Positions 1 to 7,968 of a DNA stretch of 58,134 nucleotides are shown here, one piece after another. The translations under genes were made by a program, and so were the position numbers. Below the pieces are notes generated by a model. That model searched no databases. It was not told the origin of the DNA and was given only the letters and a program-made list of their open reading frames with translations. Within the stretch, counting starts at the first letter, position 1; each line of letters starts with the position of its first letter. The stretch is taken from NCBI GenBank assembly GCA_905480225.1, contig CAJQPO010000098.1, positions 1 to 58,134 of the forward strand. The letters are read 5' to 3'. This DNA is from an uncultured Flavobacteriales bacterium. GTDB taxonomy: Bacteria > Bacteroidota > Bacteroidia > Flavobacteriales_D > Parvicellaceae.

Positions 1-233
1 CCTCCACTAGAAACCACTGCGTTCTTACAACGCATATTGTATAGCATTAAGATTTTTTCGTAAGTTTCGCCAGGCACATCTGGGAAATCGAACACATAAT
101 TTCTGCCCGATGAATCCCATGTTAATGTCTGAAAAACAACAGTGTCTTGCGCGATTATTTGTGATGAAAAAAGAATAGAACAGGTAAGGAGAAAAACAAT
201 TCTTCTTGCCTTTGAGAATAATAAGTTAGTCAT
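1..233 (-). CDS. Secreted PNGase F-related protein, N-terminal fragment (runs off the window)
   Basis: An open frame reads on the minus strand from an ATG at 233-231 to the window edge, giving 77 codons with no stop. It begins with a signal peptide: basic MTNLLFSKARR, then a hydrophobic stretch ending IIAQ. The mature start contains a Tyr-Glu-Lys-Ile-Leu-Met motif followed by Asn-Met-Arg-Cys. This resembles the beta-sandwich N-domain of bacterial peptide-N-glycosidase F-related proteins, where a similar strand precedes a Cys and a GEWD motif. The catalytic region would lie outside the window, so the assignment rests on one short motif. If right, the enzyme would remove N-glycans from glycoproteins outside the cell, which fits the GH92 and glycosylasparaginase genes further on. 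Confidence 0.5.
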   Translation of the reverse strand, partial: MTNLLFSKARRIVFLLTCSILFSSQIIAQDTVVFQTLTWDSSGRNYVFDFPDVPGETYEKILMLYNMRCKNAVVSSG

Positions 234-356
234 TTTCGGTGGTTATGATAAAAAATACTAGCGTTAAAAGTCGCTAAAAAAAATTATAATAAAAAGTTGA
301 GTGGTAAAGTTATTTTATAAGAATAGAAATGCATTCCTGATTTACGGACAAAATAA

Positions 357-2120
357 CTAATCCATAAACTGTAAATCGTGAAGACGCTTGTAGTAACCTT
401 CATCTATTTTCAATAAATCAGTGTGATTTCCTTGTTCTACAACCTCACCATTATCCAATACAATAATTCGATCACTATTATGTATTGTTGAAAGTCTATG
501 TGCAATAATTATAGCTGTCCTACCCTGTGAAAGTTTTTTAATTGCACGTTGAATAAGAAACTCTGATTCCGTATCAATAGAGGAAGTGGCCTCATCGAGC
601 ACAAGAATTCGAGGTTGGTAAACATAAGCCCGAATAAACGAGATTAGTTGTCTTTGCCCAACCGAAAGCAATCCTCCACGTTCTCTTACATTGAAATCAT
701 AATTACCTGGCAAATTCATAATAAAATCATGTGCGCCTACGTATTTTGCAGCTGCAACAACTTGCGTCCTGGTGATGGAACGGTCACCTAAAGTGATGTT
801 GTTATGAACCGTATCTGAAAAAAGAAAAACGTCTTGCAGCACTAAAGCTACATTTGTTCGGATTGTATCTTTAGCATAGTTTCTGATATCCGCACCATCA
901 ATTAATATGGTGCCATTCTGAAATTCATAAAAGCGGCTAATCAAATTAATTATCGAAGTCTTACCTGCACCAGTAGCACCAACAAATGCTACCGTTTCTC
1001 CTTGCTCTACTTTGAACGACACCCCTTTCAGCACTTTTTCTGATTCGTTGTAAGAAAAATTTACAGACTTAAATTCAATATCACCATTAAATTCAGCTTT
1101 ACGAATCAAGCCTTTATCATGTACGTATTCCTCCGTATCTAATACCTTAAAAACACGTTCTGAACCCACCATTCCCATTTGCAAAACATTAAAACGGTCT
1201 GCCAACATCCGAATCGGACGATACAAGTTGGAAATCAACATGATATACATGGTTATTGTGCCCGCCAATTCAGCTCCATCTATTGCCTCTGATTTTAACA
1301 TGAGTGAGGAACAAACCATAACCAAACCCAGCGATGCCGCACTTAAAATTTCTACACTCGGTAAAAAAACAGAAAATGCCCAGACCGATTTTATATGTGC
1401 TTTTTTGTGCTTTTCATTAATCAATCTAAAGGTAGCGGCTTCCTTTTTTTCTCTATTGAAAATTTGAACAATTTTCATACCTGTAATGTGTTCTTGCGTA
1501 AAAGAATTCAAATTTGCAACTTCTGCTCTAACTGAACTAAAAGCTGCTTTGATTACTTTTTTAAAGACCACTGTGGCCCATATCAATATTGGAATTGGTG
1601 CGAGTGCAGCCAGTCCTAGCCGCCAATCGTAAACCATCATGAGCGTTACAACTAAGGCCAATTTCAATAAATCGCTGGAAATCGTTAAGATACCCTGAGA
1701 AAAAACATCTGCAATTGTTTCGATATCAGACACCGCTCTGGTTACCAACCTGCCAATAGGGTTTTGATCAAAATATTTTAAACGCAGGGAGCAAACTTTT
1801 CTAAAAAGTTCTACTCGTATGTCTCGAATCACATTCTGTCCCACGATATTAGACATGTTCGTGATTGAAAATTGAATCACGGCTTCAAGAAATATCAAAC
1901 CAACCAGAATAACAGCCAAATTTGCCAATCCGTCCTTATCATTGAATTTAACAAACACCGATACCATTTGGCCAATAAAAAATATTCGCAACATTAACAA
2001 TGCGCCACCAAGAATCGTCAAAAACAAAGAAAAAATGAACATGAGTCTGTAAGGTCTAGCGTAGCTCAAAACCCTCCTAAAAAGTTTAATATCAAATGCT
2101 TTTCCCGTGACTGAACTCAT
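357..2120 (-). CDS. ABC exporter, fused permease/ATPase (MsbA/multidrug type)
   Basis: A 587-residue half-transporter that should act as a homodimer in the inner membrane. Residues about 20-310 form a six-helix type IV exporter domain. The ATPase follows, with Walker A GATGAGKTS at 381-389, signature LSVGQRQ, Walker B ILVLDEATSSID and the H-loop His in AHRLST. The length is normal for the MsbA/BmrA family. The ATG overlaps the truA stop in an ATGA, so the two genes are translationally coupled. The substrate cannot be read from sequence; lipid or drug export is the family norm. Confidence 0.93.
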   Translation of the reverse strand: MSSVTGKAFDIKLFRRVLSYARPYRLMFIFSLFLTILGGALLMLRIFFIGQMVSVFVKFNDKDGLANLAVILVGLIFLEAVIQFSITNMSNIVGQNVIRDIRVELFRKVCSLRLKYFDQNPIGRLVTRAVSDIETIADVFSQGILTISSDLLKLALVVTLMMVYDWRLGLAALAPIPILIWATVVFKKVIKAAFSSVRAEVANLNSFTQEHITGMKIVQIFNREKKEAATFRLINEKHKKAHIKSVWAFSVFLPSVEILSAASLGLVMVCSSLMLKSEAIDGAELAGTITMYIMLISNLYRPIRMLADRFNVLQMGMVGSERVFKVLDTEEYVHDKGLIRKAEFNGDIEFKSVNFSYNESEKVLKGVSFKVEQGETVAFVGATGAGKTSIINLISRFYEFQNGTILIDGADIRNYAKDTIRTNVALVLQDVFLFSDTVHNNITLGDRSITRTQVVAAAKYVGAHDFIMNLPGNYDFNVRERGGLLSVGQRQLISFIRAYVYQPRILVLDEATSSIDTESEFLIQRAIKKLSQGRTAIIIAHRLSTIHNSDRIIVLDNGEVVEQGNHTDLLKIDEGYYKRLHDLQFMD

Positions 2121-2860
2121 AAAGTATTATTCGGATATTTTACGGCCACGAGAGATAAACCATTTGCCGGAACGGACTTACCAGCTTTGCCACGGTCTTT
2201 GGAATTAATGATTTCATTAAAATCTTCCTGTTCAATTTTACCTTCTCCAATCTCGATCATAGTTCCGACTATGGCACGTACCATATTCCTTAAAAAACGA
2301 TTTGCCTGTATGGTGAAAACAATGCCCGTTTCAGAATGTTCCCATCGTGCTTGAGTAATAACGCAATCATTGGTGTGCGCCTCAGTATTTACTTTAGAGA
2401 ATGAGGTGAAATCACGATGATTGAACAAAAAGCCACAAGCGGCATTCATCTTATCTATATCAAGCTTTCTATAGTGCCTGTATGATTGCCACCTGATGAA
2501 TGGATTTTTTTGATAATGTAAATGGTACTTGTATGTCCTGGAAATCGCACTAAATCTAGCATGTAATAAATCGTCCACCTTACAAATTGTTTTTATGGCA
2601 ATATCCTTAGGCAGCATGTTATTTAAATTGTGTACCGCCTTAAGTATATCTATTGCAGTTGCATAATCAAAATGAGCATAAAACTCCTCGGCATGAACCC
2701 CAGTATCTGTGCGCCCACAGCCCGTTAAACTAAAATCCGAATTATTAAAGTAATTGGATCCTACATCAGTCAGTACTTGTTGAACAGAAATAGCATTGGG
2801 CTGAATTTGCCAGCCATGGTATCGAGTTCCGTCATATGCCAATTCAATAAAGTACCGCAT
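2117..2860 (-). CDS. truA: tRNA pseudouridine synthase A
   Basis: A 247-residue enzyme that makes pseudouridine at positions 38-40 of the tRNA anticodon stem-loop. The catalytic motif GRTDTGVHA is present, with Asp52 as the expected nucleophile. The length is normal. The gene starts the truA-ABC exporter operon, sharing an ATGA with the exporter. A consensus -7 box (TACTTTTG) lies only six bases before the ATG, so the message may have little or no 5' leader. Confidence 0.96.
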   Translation of the reverse strand: MRYFIELAYDGTRYHGWQIQPNAISVQQVLTDVGSNYFNNSDFSLTGCGRTDTGVHAEEFYAHFDYATAIDILKAVHNLNNMLPKDIAIKTICKVDDLLHARFSAISRTYKYHLHYQKNPFIRWQSYRHYRKLDIDKMNAACGFLFNHRDFTSFSKVNTEAHTNDCVITQARWEHSETGIVFTIQANRFLRNMVRAIVGTMIEIGEGKIEQEDFNEIINSKDRGKAGKSVPANGLSLVAVKYPNNTL

Positions 2861-2865
2861 CTACA

Positions 2866-2873
2866 CAAAAGTA
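2866..2873 (-). promoter_or_regulatory. Putative -7 box upstream of truA
   Basis: TACTTTTG on the minus strand matches the Bacteroidota TAnnTTTG element exactly. Transcription would begin about six bases on, at or next to the A of the truA ATG. No well-placed -33 TTTG was found, which lowers confidence. Confidence 0.4.
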
Positions 2874-2925
2874 ATCTTCGTATTAAATTATTCGGTAATC
2901 CAATAAAAAATCATTCTTTTGAAAA

Positions 2926-3447
2926 GTGAAAAGAATTGGTTTAATATCTGACACCCATAGTTATTTGGAGCCTAATTTATTCAAATACCTGGAGAAATGC
3001 GATGAAATTTGGCATGCAGGTGACATTGGGTCACTTGAAATAACAGATCGTTTGAAATCAATTGCTCCAGTTAAAGCAGTTTATGGAAATATTGATAATC
3101 ATCACATAAGGCAAGAATTCAAACTTCATGAACGATTCATTTGTGAAGGAGTTGACGTATGGATGACACATATTGGAGGTAAGCCCTATGTGTACAACCC
3201 AAAAATAAAGGACCAACTGAACAATAATCCTCCAAAGTTATTCATCTGTGGTCATTCACATATATGCAAAGTACAAATGGACAAGCGTCTCAAAATGCTT
3301 TACATGAACCCTGGAGCAGCTGGGATTCATGGATTTCACCAAATAAAAACAATGTTGCGCTTCACATTATCTTTGGGTACAATAAAAGATTTAGAAGTTG
3401 TTGAACTTGGCCCAAGAGCAAAAAGTCCTAATTCGCCAATCAACTAG
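2926..3447 (+). CDS. YfcE/MJ0936-family metallophosphoesterase
   Basis: A 173-residue calcineurin-like phosphoesterase. The metal-binding motifs appear in order: SDTH (Asp9, His11), AGDIG (Asp33), GNIDN (Asn56) and GHSH near residue 125. Members of this family hydrolyse phosphodiesters with two metal ions in the cytoplasm, but their physiological substrates are mostly unknown. The start is a GTG; no upstream in-frame ATG is available. The 3' end overlaps the convergent DUF4293 gene by four bases. Confidence 0.9.
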   Translation: MKRIGLISDTHSYLEPNLFKYLEKCDEIWHAGDIGSLEITDRLKSIAPVKAVYGNIDNHHIRQEFKLHERFICEGVDVWMTHIGGKPYVYNPKIKDQLNNNPPKLFICGHSHICKVQMDKRLKMLYMNPGAAGIHGFHQIKTMLRFTLSLGTIKDLEVVELGPRAKSPNSPIN

Positions 3448-3905
3448 CGCAATCGGTCAGATTCTCTGACTAGTTTCTCGTCTTTTTTAATCGCGCGATT
3501 TGCTAAAAAAACAAATGGGAATGACGCTACTGTAAGAAAAAGTCCCGCTCCGTATCCTATAGTGACGGATTGACCACTTGCTGTTAGAACGGCAAAAATA
3601 TTGAACGTATCGTAAAATACAAAACCAAGAATCAGTAATAAAAACAAATACATCACTTTCCCGATAAACAATTGGTTGGTTCTTTTTTTAAACTGAAAAA
3701 TACTAATCAAACTAATGCTGGCGACAACGGGAATGACTATGTTATATGGAAACCAGCTCATTGCACCCTGAACATTTTCAAAACCAAGCAAATTAAATGG
3801 AACCGTTTGCTCTCCAACTTTATAAATTGAAAAATCAAAAAAGAACGTTAACCACAAACAGATGGATGACAAGAAAAGATATATAGTCTGAATTCTTTGA
3901 ATCAT
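3444..3905 (-). CDS. DUF4293 family membrane protein
   Basis: A 153-residue protein beginning MIQRIQTIYLFLSS, the characteristic opening of the DUF4293 family found in Bacteroidota. Four hydrophobic segments are visible (about residues 7-27, 50-70, 78-100 and 112-133), and the tail is charged and probably cytoplasmic. No function is known for the family. A TATATTTG box 17 bases upstream gives it its own promoter. Confidence 0.85.
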   Translation of the reverse strand: MIQRIQTIYLFLSSICLWLTFFFDFSIYKVGEQTVPFNLLGFENVQGAMSWFPYNIVIPVVASISLISIFQFKKRTNQLFIGKVMYLFLLLILGFVFYDTFNIFAVLTASGQSVTIGYGAGLFLTVASFPFVFLANRAIKKDEKLVRESDRLR

Positions 3906-3921
3906 ACTTTAATTTTGAGAA

Positions 3922-3929
3922 CAAATATA
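3922..3929 (-). promoter_or_regulatory. Putative -7 box for the DUF4293 gene
   Basis: TATATTTG on the minus strand is an exact TAnnTTTG match, ending 17 bases before the ATG. An ATTG lies 22 bases further upstream, roughly where the -33 element is expected. Confidence 0.5.
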
Positions 3930-4047
3930 GTTCGCACGAATAAATTATGAGCAATAAATTTGCTTTTGCTTAACAATTGTTGAAATAAATTAGCGGAATA
4001 CACAAACAAACTATTTATTTTATTACTATACTTGCAGTGTTCTTAAA

Positions 4048-4101
4048 AGTCAAAAGTTCTTTTTGACTAAAAACTTTAAACTAAAATCTTTTAAAAAAGA
4101 T
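4048..4101 (+). promoter_or_regulatory. Two inverted repeats in the rho leader
   Basis: AGTCAAAA (4048-4055) and TTTTGACT (4061-4068) form a perfect 8-bp stem with a 5-base loop. A second inverted repeat follows at 4086-4101, with arms ATCTTT and AAAGAT. Both lie between a near-consensus -7 box (TATACTTG, 4027-4034) and the rho ATG at 4131. rho is autoregulated through its leader in other bacteria. That these hairpins serve such a role here is inference. Confidence 0.35.
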
Positions 4102-4130
4102 ACTTATTTATATCCCAATTTAAATTTTAC

Positions 4131-5759
4131 ATGTACGATATTCTTGCATTAAACGAAAAGAAAGTTGCAGAGCTGAAAGACATAGCTGATGAACTAAAAA
4201 TCAAAAAAATTGATAAGCTCAAAAAACAAGAGCTCATATACAAAATCCTTGACGAACAGGCAATAAGTCCCAAGACGGAGACTGTTCCAGTTAAAGACAG
4301 CGATACAGAGAGAAAGCCTGTGCGTAGAAACAGTGGTCAAGACAACAGAAGAAACAGAACAAGGCCTCAAAACAATACCAACGCATCCACTAAATCGGAA
4401 GATAAAACCGAAAAACCGAAGAAGACTAACCGTTCAGAAGAAAAAGAAACGGTTACTAATTCTACAGCATCGGAGAATCCTACTTCAAAAGATGGCCCGA
4501 AATCAGAAGAAACTTCTAATCATGACAGAAGGCGTCATGATAACAACAGAGGAGACAGGAAAGGAAGAGATCATCAATCTAGGAACTCCAATCAAGATAG
4601 AAAAGAGAAAGTTGACCCGGCTGAATTACACGGTTATAATTTTGATGGCATCATTCATAACGAAGGTGTAATTGAAATAATGCCTGATGGATACGGTTTC
4701 CTTAGGTCCTCAGACTATCATTATTTGGCATCACCAGATGACGTATATGTCTCACAATCTCAAATTAAACTCTTTGGACTAAAAACGGGTGACACAGTCA
4801 ATGGTACAATCAGACCTCCTAAGGAAGGTGAAAAGTACTTTCCATTATTGGAAGTATCCAGTATTAACGGAAGAGAACCGTCATTCGTAAGAGATCGTGT
4901 TCCTTTTAAATATTTAACTCCTTTATTTCCAGACGAAAAAATTAAATTAACTGGCCACAGTAAAGATAATTTGTCGACGAGAGTAATGGATCTATTCTCA
5001 CCGATTGGAAAAGGTCAAAGAGGGATGATTGTCGCCCAACCAAAAACAGGTAAAACGGTATTATTAAAAGATGTTGCAAATGCAATTGCAGCAAATCATC
5101 CCGAAATTTACCTTATTGTTCTTCTAATTGACGAAAGACCTGAAGAGGTTACAGATATGCAACGATCTGTTAATGCAGAAGTTGTTGCTTCTACTTTTGA
5201 TGAACCGGCTGAAAGACACGTAAAAGTTTCTAACATCGTATTGGAAAAAGCTAAACGAATGGTAGAATGTGGACATGATGTTTGCATTTTGTTAGATTCC
5301 ATTACAAGATTAGCTCGGGCCTACAATACAGTTGCTCCTGCTTCTGGCCGTGTATTATCTGGTGGTGTTGATGCTAATGCGCTTCAAAAACCAAAGAGAT
5401 TTTTCGGAGCTGCTCGTAAAATTGAAAATGGTGGATCCTTATCCATTATTGCAACAGCTTTAACGGAAACCGGTTCTAAAATGGACGAAGTAATTTTCGA
5501 AGAATTTAAAGGAACAGGTAATATGGAACTCCAGTTAGATCGTAAAATTTCTAATCGAAGAATATATCCAGCCATAGACATTTTAGCTTCTGGAACGAGG
5601 AGAGAAGATTTACTAATGGATAAAGAAGCATTGCAGCGCATTTGGATTCTTAGAAAACATTTAGCCGACATGAATCCGGTTGAAGCAATGGAATTCGTCA
5701 GAGACCGAATGAACGGTACTCGAAGCAATGAAGAGTTTCTTATTTCTATGAACGGATAA
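4131..5759 (+). CDS. rho: Transcription termination factor Rho with a long charged N-terminal insertion
   Basis: A 542-residue hexameric RNA helicase that ends transcription. Residues 1-45 are the Rho N-terminal helical domain. Residues about 46-165 are a low-complexity insertion rich in Asn, Arg, Lys, Glu and Ser. The cold-shock-like RNA-binding domain follows at about 170-245. The ATPase core has Walker A in [11 protein letters not shown], the catalytic Glu in [10 protein letters not shown] and Walker B in [15 protein letters not shown]. coli Rho has about 419 residues, so the insertion explains the extra length. Such insertions are known in Bacteroidota Rho. The gene is monocistronic, with its own terminator. 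Confidence 0.98.
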   Translation: MYDILALNEKKVAELKDIADELKIKKIDKLKKQELIYKILDEQAISPKTETVPVKDSDTERKPVRRNSGQDNRRNRTRPQNNTNASTKSEDKTEKPKKTNRSEEKETVTNSTASENPTSKDGPKSEETSNHDRRRHDNNRGDRKGRDHQSRNSNQDRKEKVDPAELHGYNFDGIIHNEGVIEIMPDGYGFLRSSDYHYLASPDDVYVSQSQIKLFGLKTGDTVNGTIRPPKEGEKYFPLLEVSSINGREPSFVRDRVPFKYLTPLFPDEKIKLTGHSKDNLSTRVMDLFSPIGKGQRGMIVAQPKTGKTVLLKDVANAIAANHPEIYLIVLLIDERPEEVTDMQRSVNAEVVASTFDEPAERHVKVSNIVLEKAKRMVECGHDVCILLDSITRLARAYNTVAPASGRVLSGGVDANALQKPKRFFGAARKIENGGSLSIIATALTETGSKMDEVIFEEFKGTGNMELQLDRKISNRRIYPAIDILASGTRREDLLMDKEALQRIWILRKHLADMNPVEAMEFVRDRMNGTRSNEEFLISMNG

Positions 5760-5776
5760 CTCCTAATTAATGGATT

Positions 5777-5808
5777 AAAAGCACCCGCCTTTTGGTTGGT
5801 GCTTTTTT
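5777..5808 (+). terminator. Rho-independent terminator after rho
   Basis: AAAAGCACC at 5777-5785 pairs with GGTGCTTTT starting at 5798 and runs into a tract of six T residues. It lies 18 bases after the rho stop codon. The loop is 12 bases long. Confidence 0.85.
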
Positions 5809-5822
5809 ATTGAAAATAATCG

Positions 5823-6377
5823 TTGGATTCTACAAGAAAAATAGCACTCATTTTTGGCCTTTCGTGGATCATTATAAAATTGGTTATTTTTAATTTAGGA
5901 TATGCTGTCGAGCTATTTACGGTAACGGCAATGGTGAATTTACTTTTTTTGCTTTTAGTCATCTTTTTTACTCTTCATTTTCGTCGACAAAAAGGGTTTA
6001 ACATCGAAAAAGTAGAATTTCTTTCAGACCTGAAAGAAGCAATGAAAGCTGGCAGTATTTACACCATTATTTTTGCAGGATTTATTTTAGTCTATTTTTC
6101 AGCTATCGACCCAAACTTTGCTGTAAATAGAATGGAAATGCAAGGAATAATTGCTCCGGAAAATATAGATTTTGATGCAATTAAAGCACAGAATCCAATA
6201 AAATTGAAAGACTTAAGCAAAGAAGACTTCTTACTAAGAGAAGCAGAAACCCGGGCTTTATTCGCATCCCCGCTGCTCGTATCAACCATATTTTTAGCAG
6301 GAATGATGCTTATATCACTTTTTTATTCTTTTTTAACTGTCATCTTTTACCGAAAAGTATTGTCAAAATTGAGATAA
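5823..6377 (+). CDS. DUF4199 family membrane protein
   Basis: A 184-residue protein with four hydrophobic segments (about residues 8-28, 33-52, 77-95 and 150-175) and an amphipathic stretch in between. This is the layout of the DUF4199 family of Bacteroidota, which has no known function. The frame opens at a TTG (5823); no ATG exists before residue 37, so a non-ATG start is needed. It begins just after the rho terminator. Confidence 0.75.
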   Translation: MDSTRKIALIFGLSWIIIKLVIFNLGYAVELFTVTAMVNLLFLLLVIFFTLHFRRQKGFNIEKVEFLSDLKEAMKAGSIYTIIFAGFILVYFSAIDPNFAVNRMEMQGIIAPENIDFDAIKAQNPIKLKDLSKEDFLLREAETRALFASPLLVSTIFLAGMMLISLFYSFLTVIFYRKVLSKLR

Positions 6378-6472
6378 AGCTCCATTTATTTCATGATTTG
6401 TACTACGAAAACTTTTTACTTAAATGTAGAATGAGATTTATTATTGTACTTTAATTGCATTATAAATTAGCC

Positions 6473-7906
6473 ATGCAGAAATCTACGACCAATTACGGTG
6501 CTTTAGGCACATTAATTACCATCTTTTTTTTCTGGGGATTCGTTGCCGCAAGTAATGATATTTTGATTCCCGTTTTTAAAAAAGCCCTCGATTTATCTCA
6601 ATTTGAATCGCAACTTATATCAGTAGCATTTTACGTCGCATACACCGTTGGTTCCATTTTATATTTTGTTATTTCTGCTGTCCTGAAAAAAGACATATTA
6701 AATTCTTTAGGATACCGAAACGGATTAGCAATTGGCTTAATCATCTCTGCAATTGGAACACTCTTATTTATACCTGCAGCTAACAATGCCTCTTTTCCAA
6801 TACTAATCGCAGGATTATTCATTGTCGGTTTGGGATTTTCTCTTCAACAGATTGCTGCGAATCCACTGGCCGTTCAAATGGGTGATCCGACAAAAGGGAA
6901 CATGCGGCTGAGCCTTGCAGGTGGGGTAAACAATGTAGGAACGACCATTGGTCCTGTCATTGTATCTTTTGCCATTTTTGGAGGTATTTCTAATGGAAAT
7001 ACTACCATTAACTTAGAAGCTGTGCAAACTCCTTATTTGGTGCTTGGTGCAGCTTTTGTCTTGGCTGCTATTTTGTTTAAGTTTTCAAATGTGCCTGATC
7101 GAATTGGCAATAATGAAGACAATTCATCAAGTGGCAACATTGTTCAAACGCTTAAATACCCGCAAGTTTTATTGGGCATGATTGCTATTTTCTTATACGT
7201 GGGTGTAGAAGTTTCCACCGCAAGTAATCTGCCGGAATTCATGAAACAAAAATTAGGTACCGCAGAGAATGAAGTAGCTCCTTTTGTTTCGCTATTTTGG
7301 GCAAGCCTCATGATTGGAAGATGGACTTCAGCAGCAGGTGCCTTCAACCTTAAAAAGACAACAAAAGTTAAACTTGGTGTACTGCTGCCTTTTGTTGCAT
7401 TTGCCCTCTTCTTGCTCATTAATTTCATTGCTGGATATCCAGTAGATAATTTTTATCCTTACCTATTCATTGTAATCATTTTAGCCACCGCTGATTCAAT
7501 TAGTGAAGGGAATCCCATTAGACAACTATTGCTTTATTCCTTTTTAGCCATTGCATCTTTAGTCGTTGGTATATTTGCTAGTGGAATGATTAGTGTATTT
7601 GCCTTTATAGCAGTGGGTCTTTTTTGTAGCACTCTTTGGCCTTGTATTTTTACATTAGGCATTGTGGGATTAGGAGATAAAACCAATACCGCTTCTAGTT
7701 TGTTGATTATGATGATTATGGGAGGTGGTATCGTGTCTGCAATACAAGGTGCTTTAGCAAGTGATGATTATTTGGGTATTCAACACTCTTATTGGGTGGG
7801 AGTTGCTTGTTTTGTGTACTTAGGATTCTTCGCATTAGCTTCGAAAAAAATTCTAGCCAAAAGAGGAATTAATTATGAAGAACTAAGTGAGGAGCAGACA
7901 GGTTAA
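6473..7906 (+). CDS. FHS-family sugar:H+ symporter (FucP/NagP-like)
   Basis: A 477-residue major facilitator with 12 predicted helices. The opening GALGTLITIFFFWGFVAASNDILI is typical of the fucose/glucose/galactose permease (FHS) family, as are QQIAANPLA in helix 4 and GGGIVSAIQG near the end. The family imports monosaccharides such as fucose, glucose, mannose or GlcNAc. The frame can be extended to a TTG at 6455, but the ATG at 6473 fits the family N-terminus better. The gene is 62 bases before the GH92 mannosidase, so mannose is a reasonable guess for the substrate. Confidence 0.9.
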   Translation: MQKSTTNYGALGTLITIFFFWGFVAASNDILIPVFKKALDLSQFESQLISVAFYVAYTVGSILYFVISAVLKKDILNSLGYRNGLAIGLIISAIGTLLFIPAANNASFPILIAGLFIVGLGFSLQQIAANPLAVQMGDPTKGNMRLSLAGGVNNVGTTIGPVIVSFAIFGGISNGNTTINLEAVQTPYLVLGAAFVLAAILFKFSNVPDRIGNNEDNSSSGNIVQTLKYPQVLLGMIAIFLYVGVEVSTASNLPEFMKQKLGTAENEVAPFVSLFWASLMIGRWTSAAGAFNLKKTTKVKLGVLLPFVAFALFLLINFIAGYPVDNFYPYLFIVIILATADSISEGNPIRQLLLYSFLAIASLVVGIFASGMISVFAFIAVGLFCSTLWPCIFTLGIVGLGDKTNTASSLLIMMIMGGGIVSAIQGALASDDYLGIQHSYWVGVACFVYLGFFALASKKILAKRGINYEELSEEQTG

Positions 7907-7968
7907 AAACCCAAGTTGAATTTCGCCCTCACTGAATCAATTGTATATTTTTTTTGAACTGTTGTAAA

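Noticed and set aside
4333-4671. 112-residue frame inside rho
   Set aside because: It lies in another frame of the low-complexity insertion of rho and only exists because that region is purine-rich. No family resemblance.
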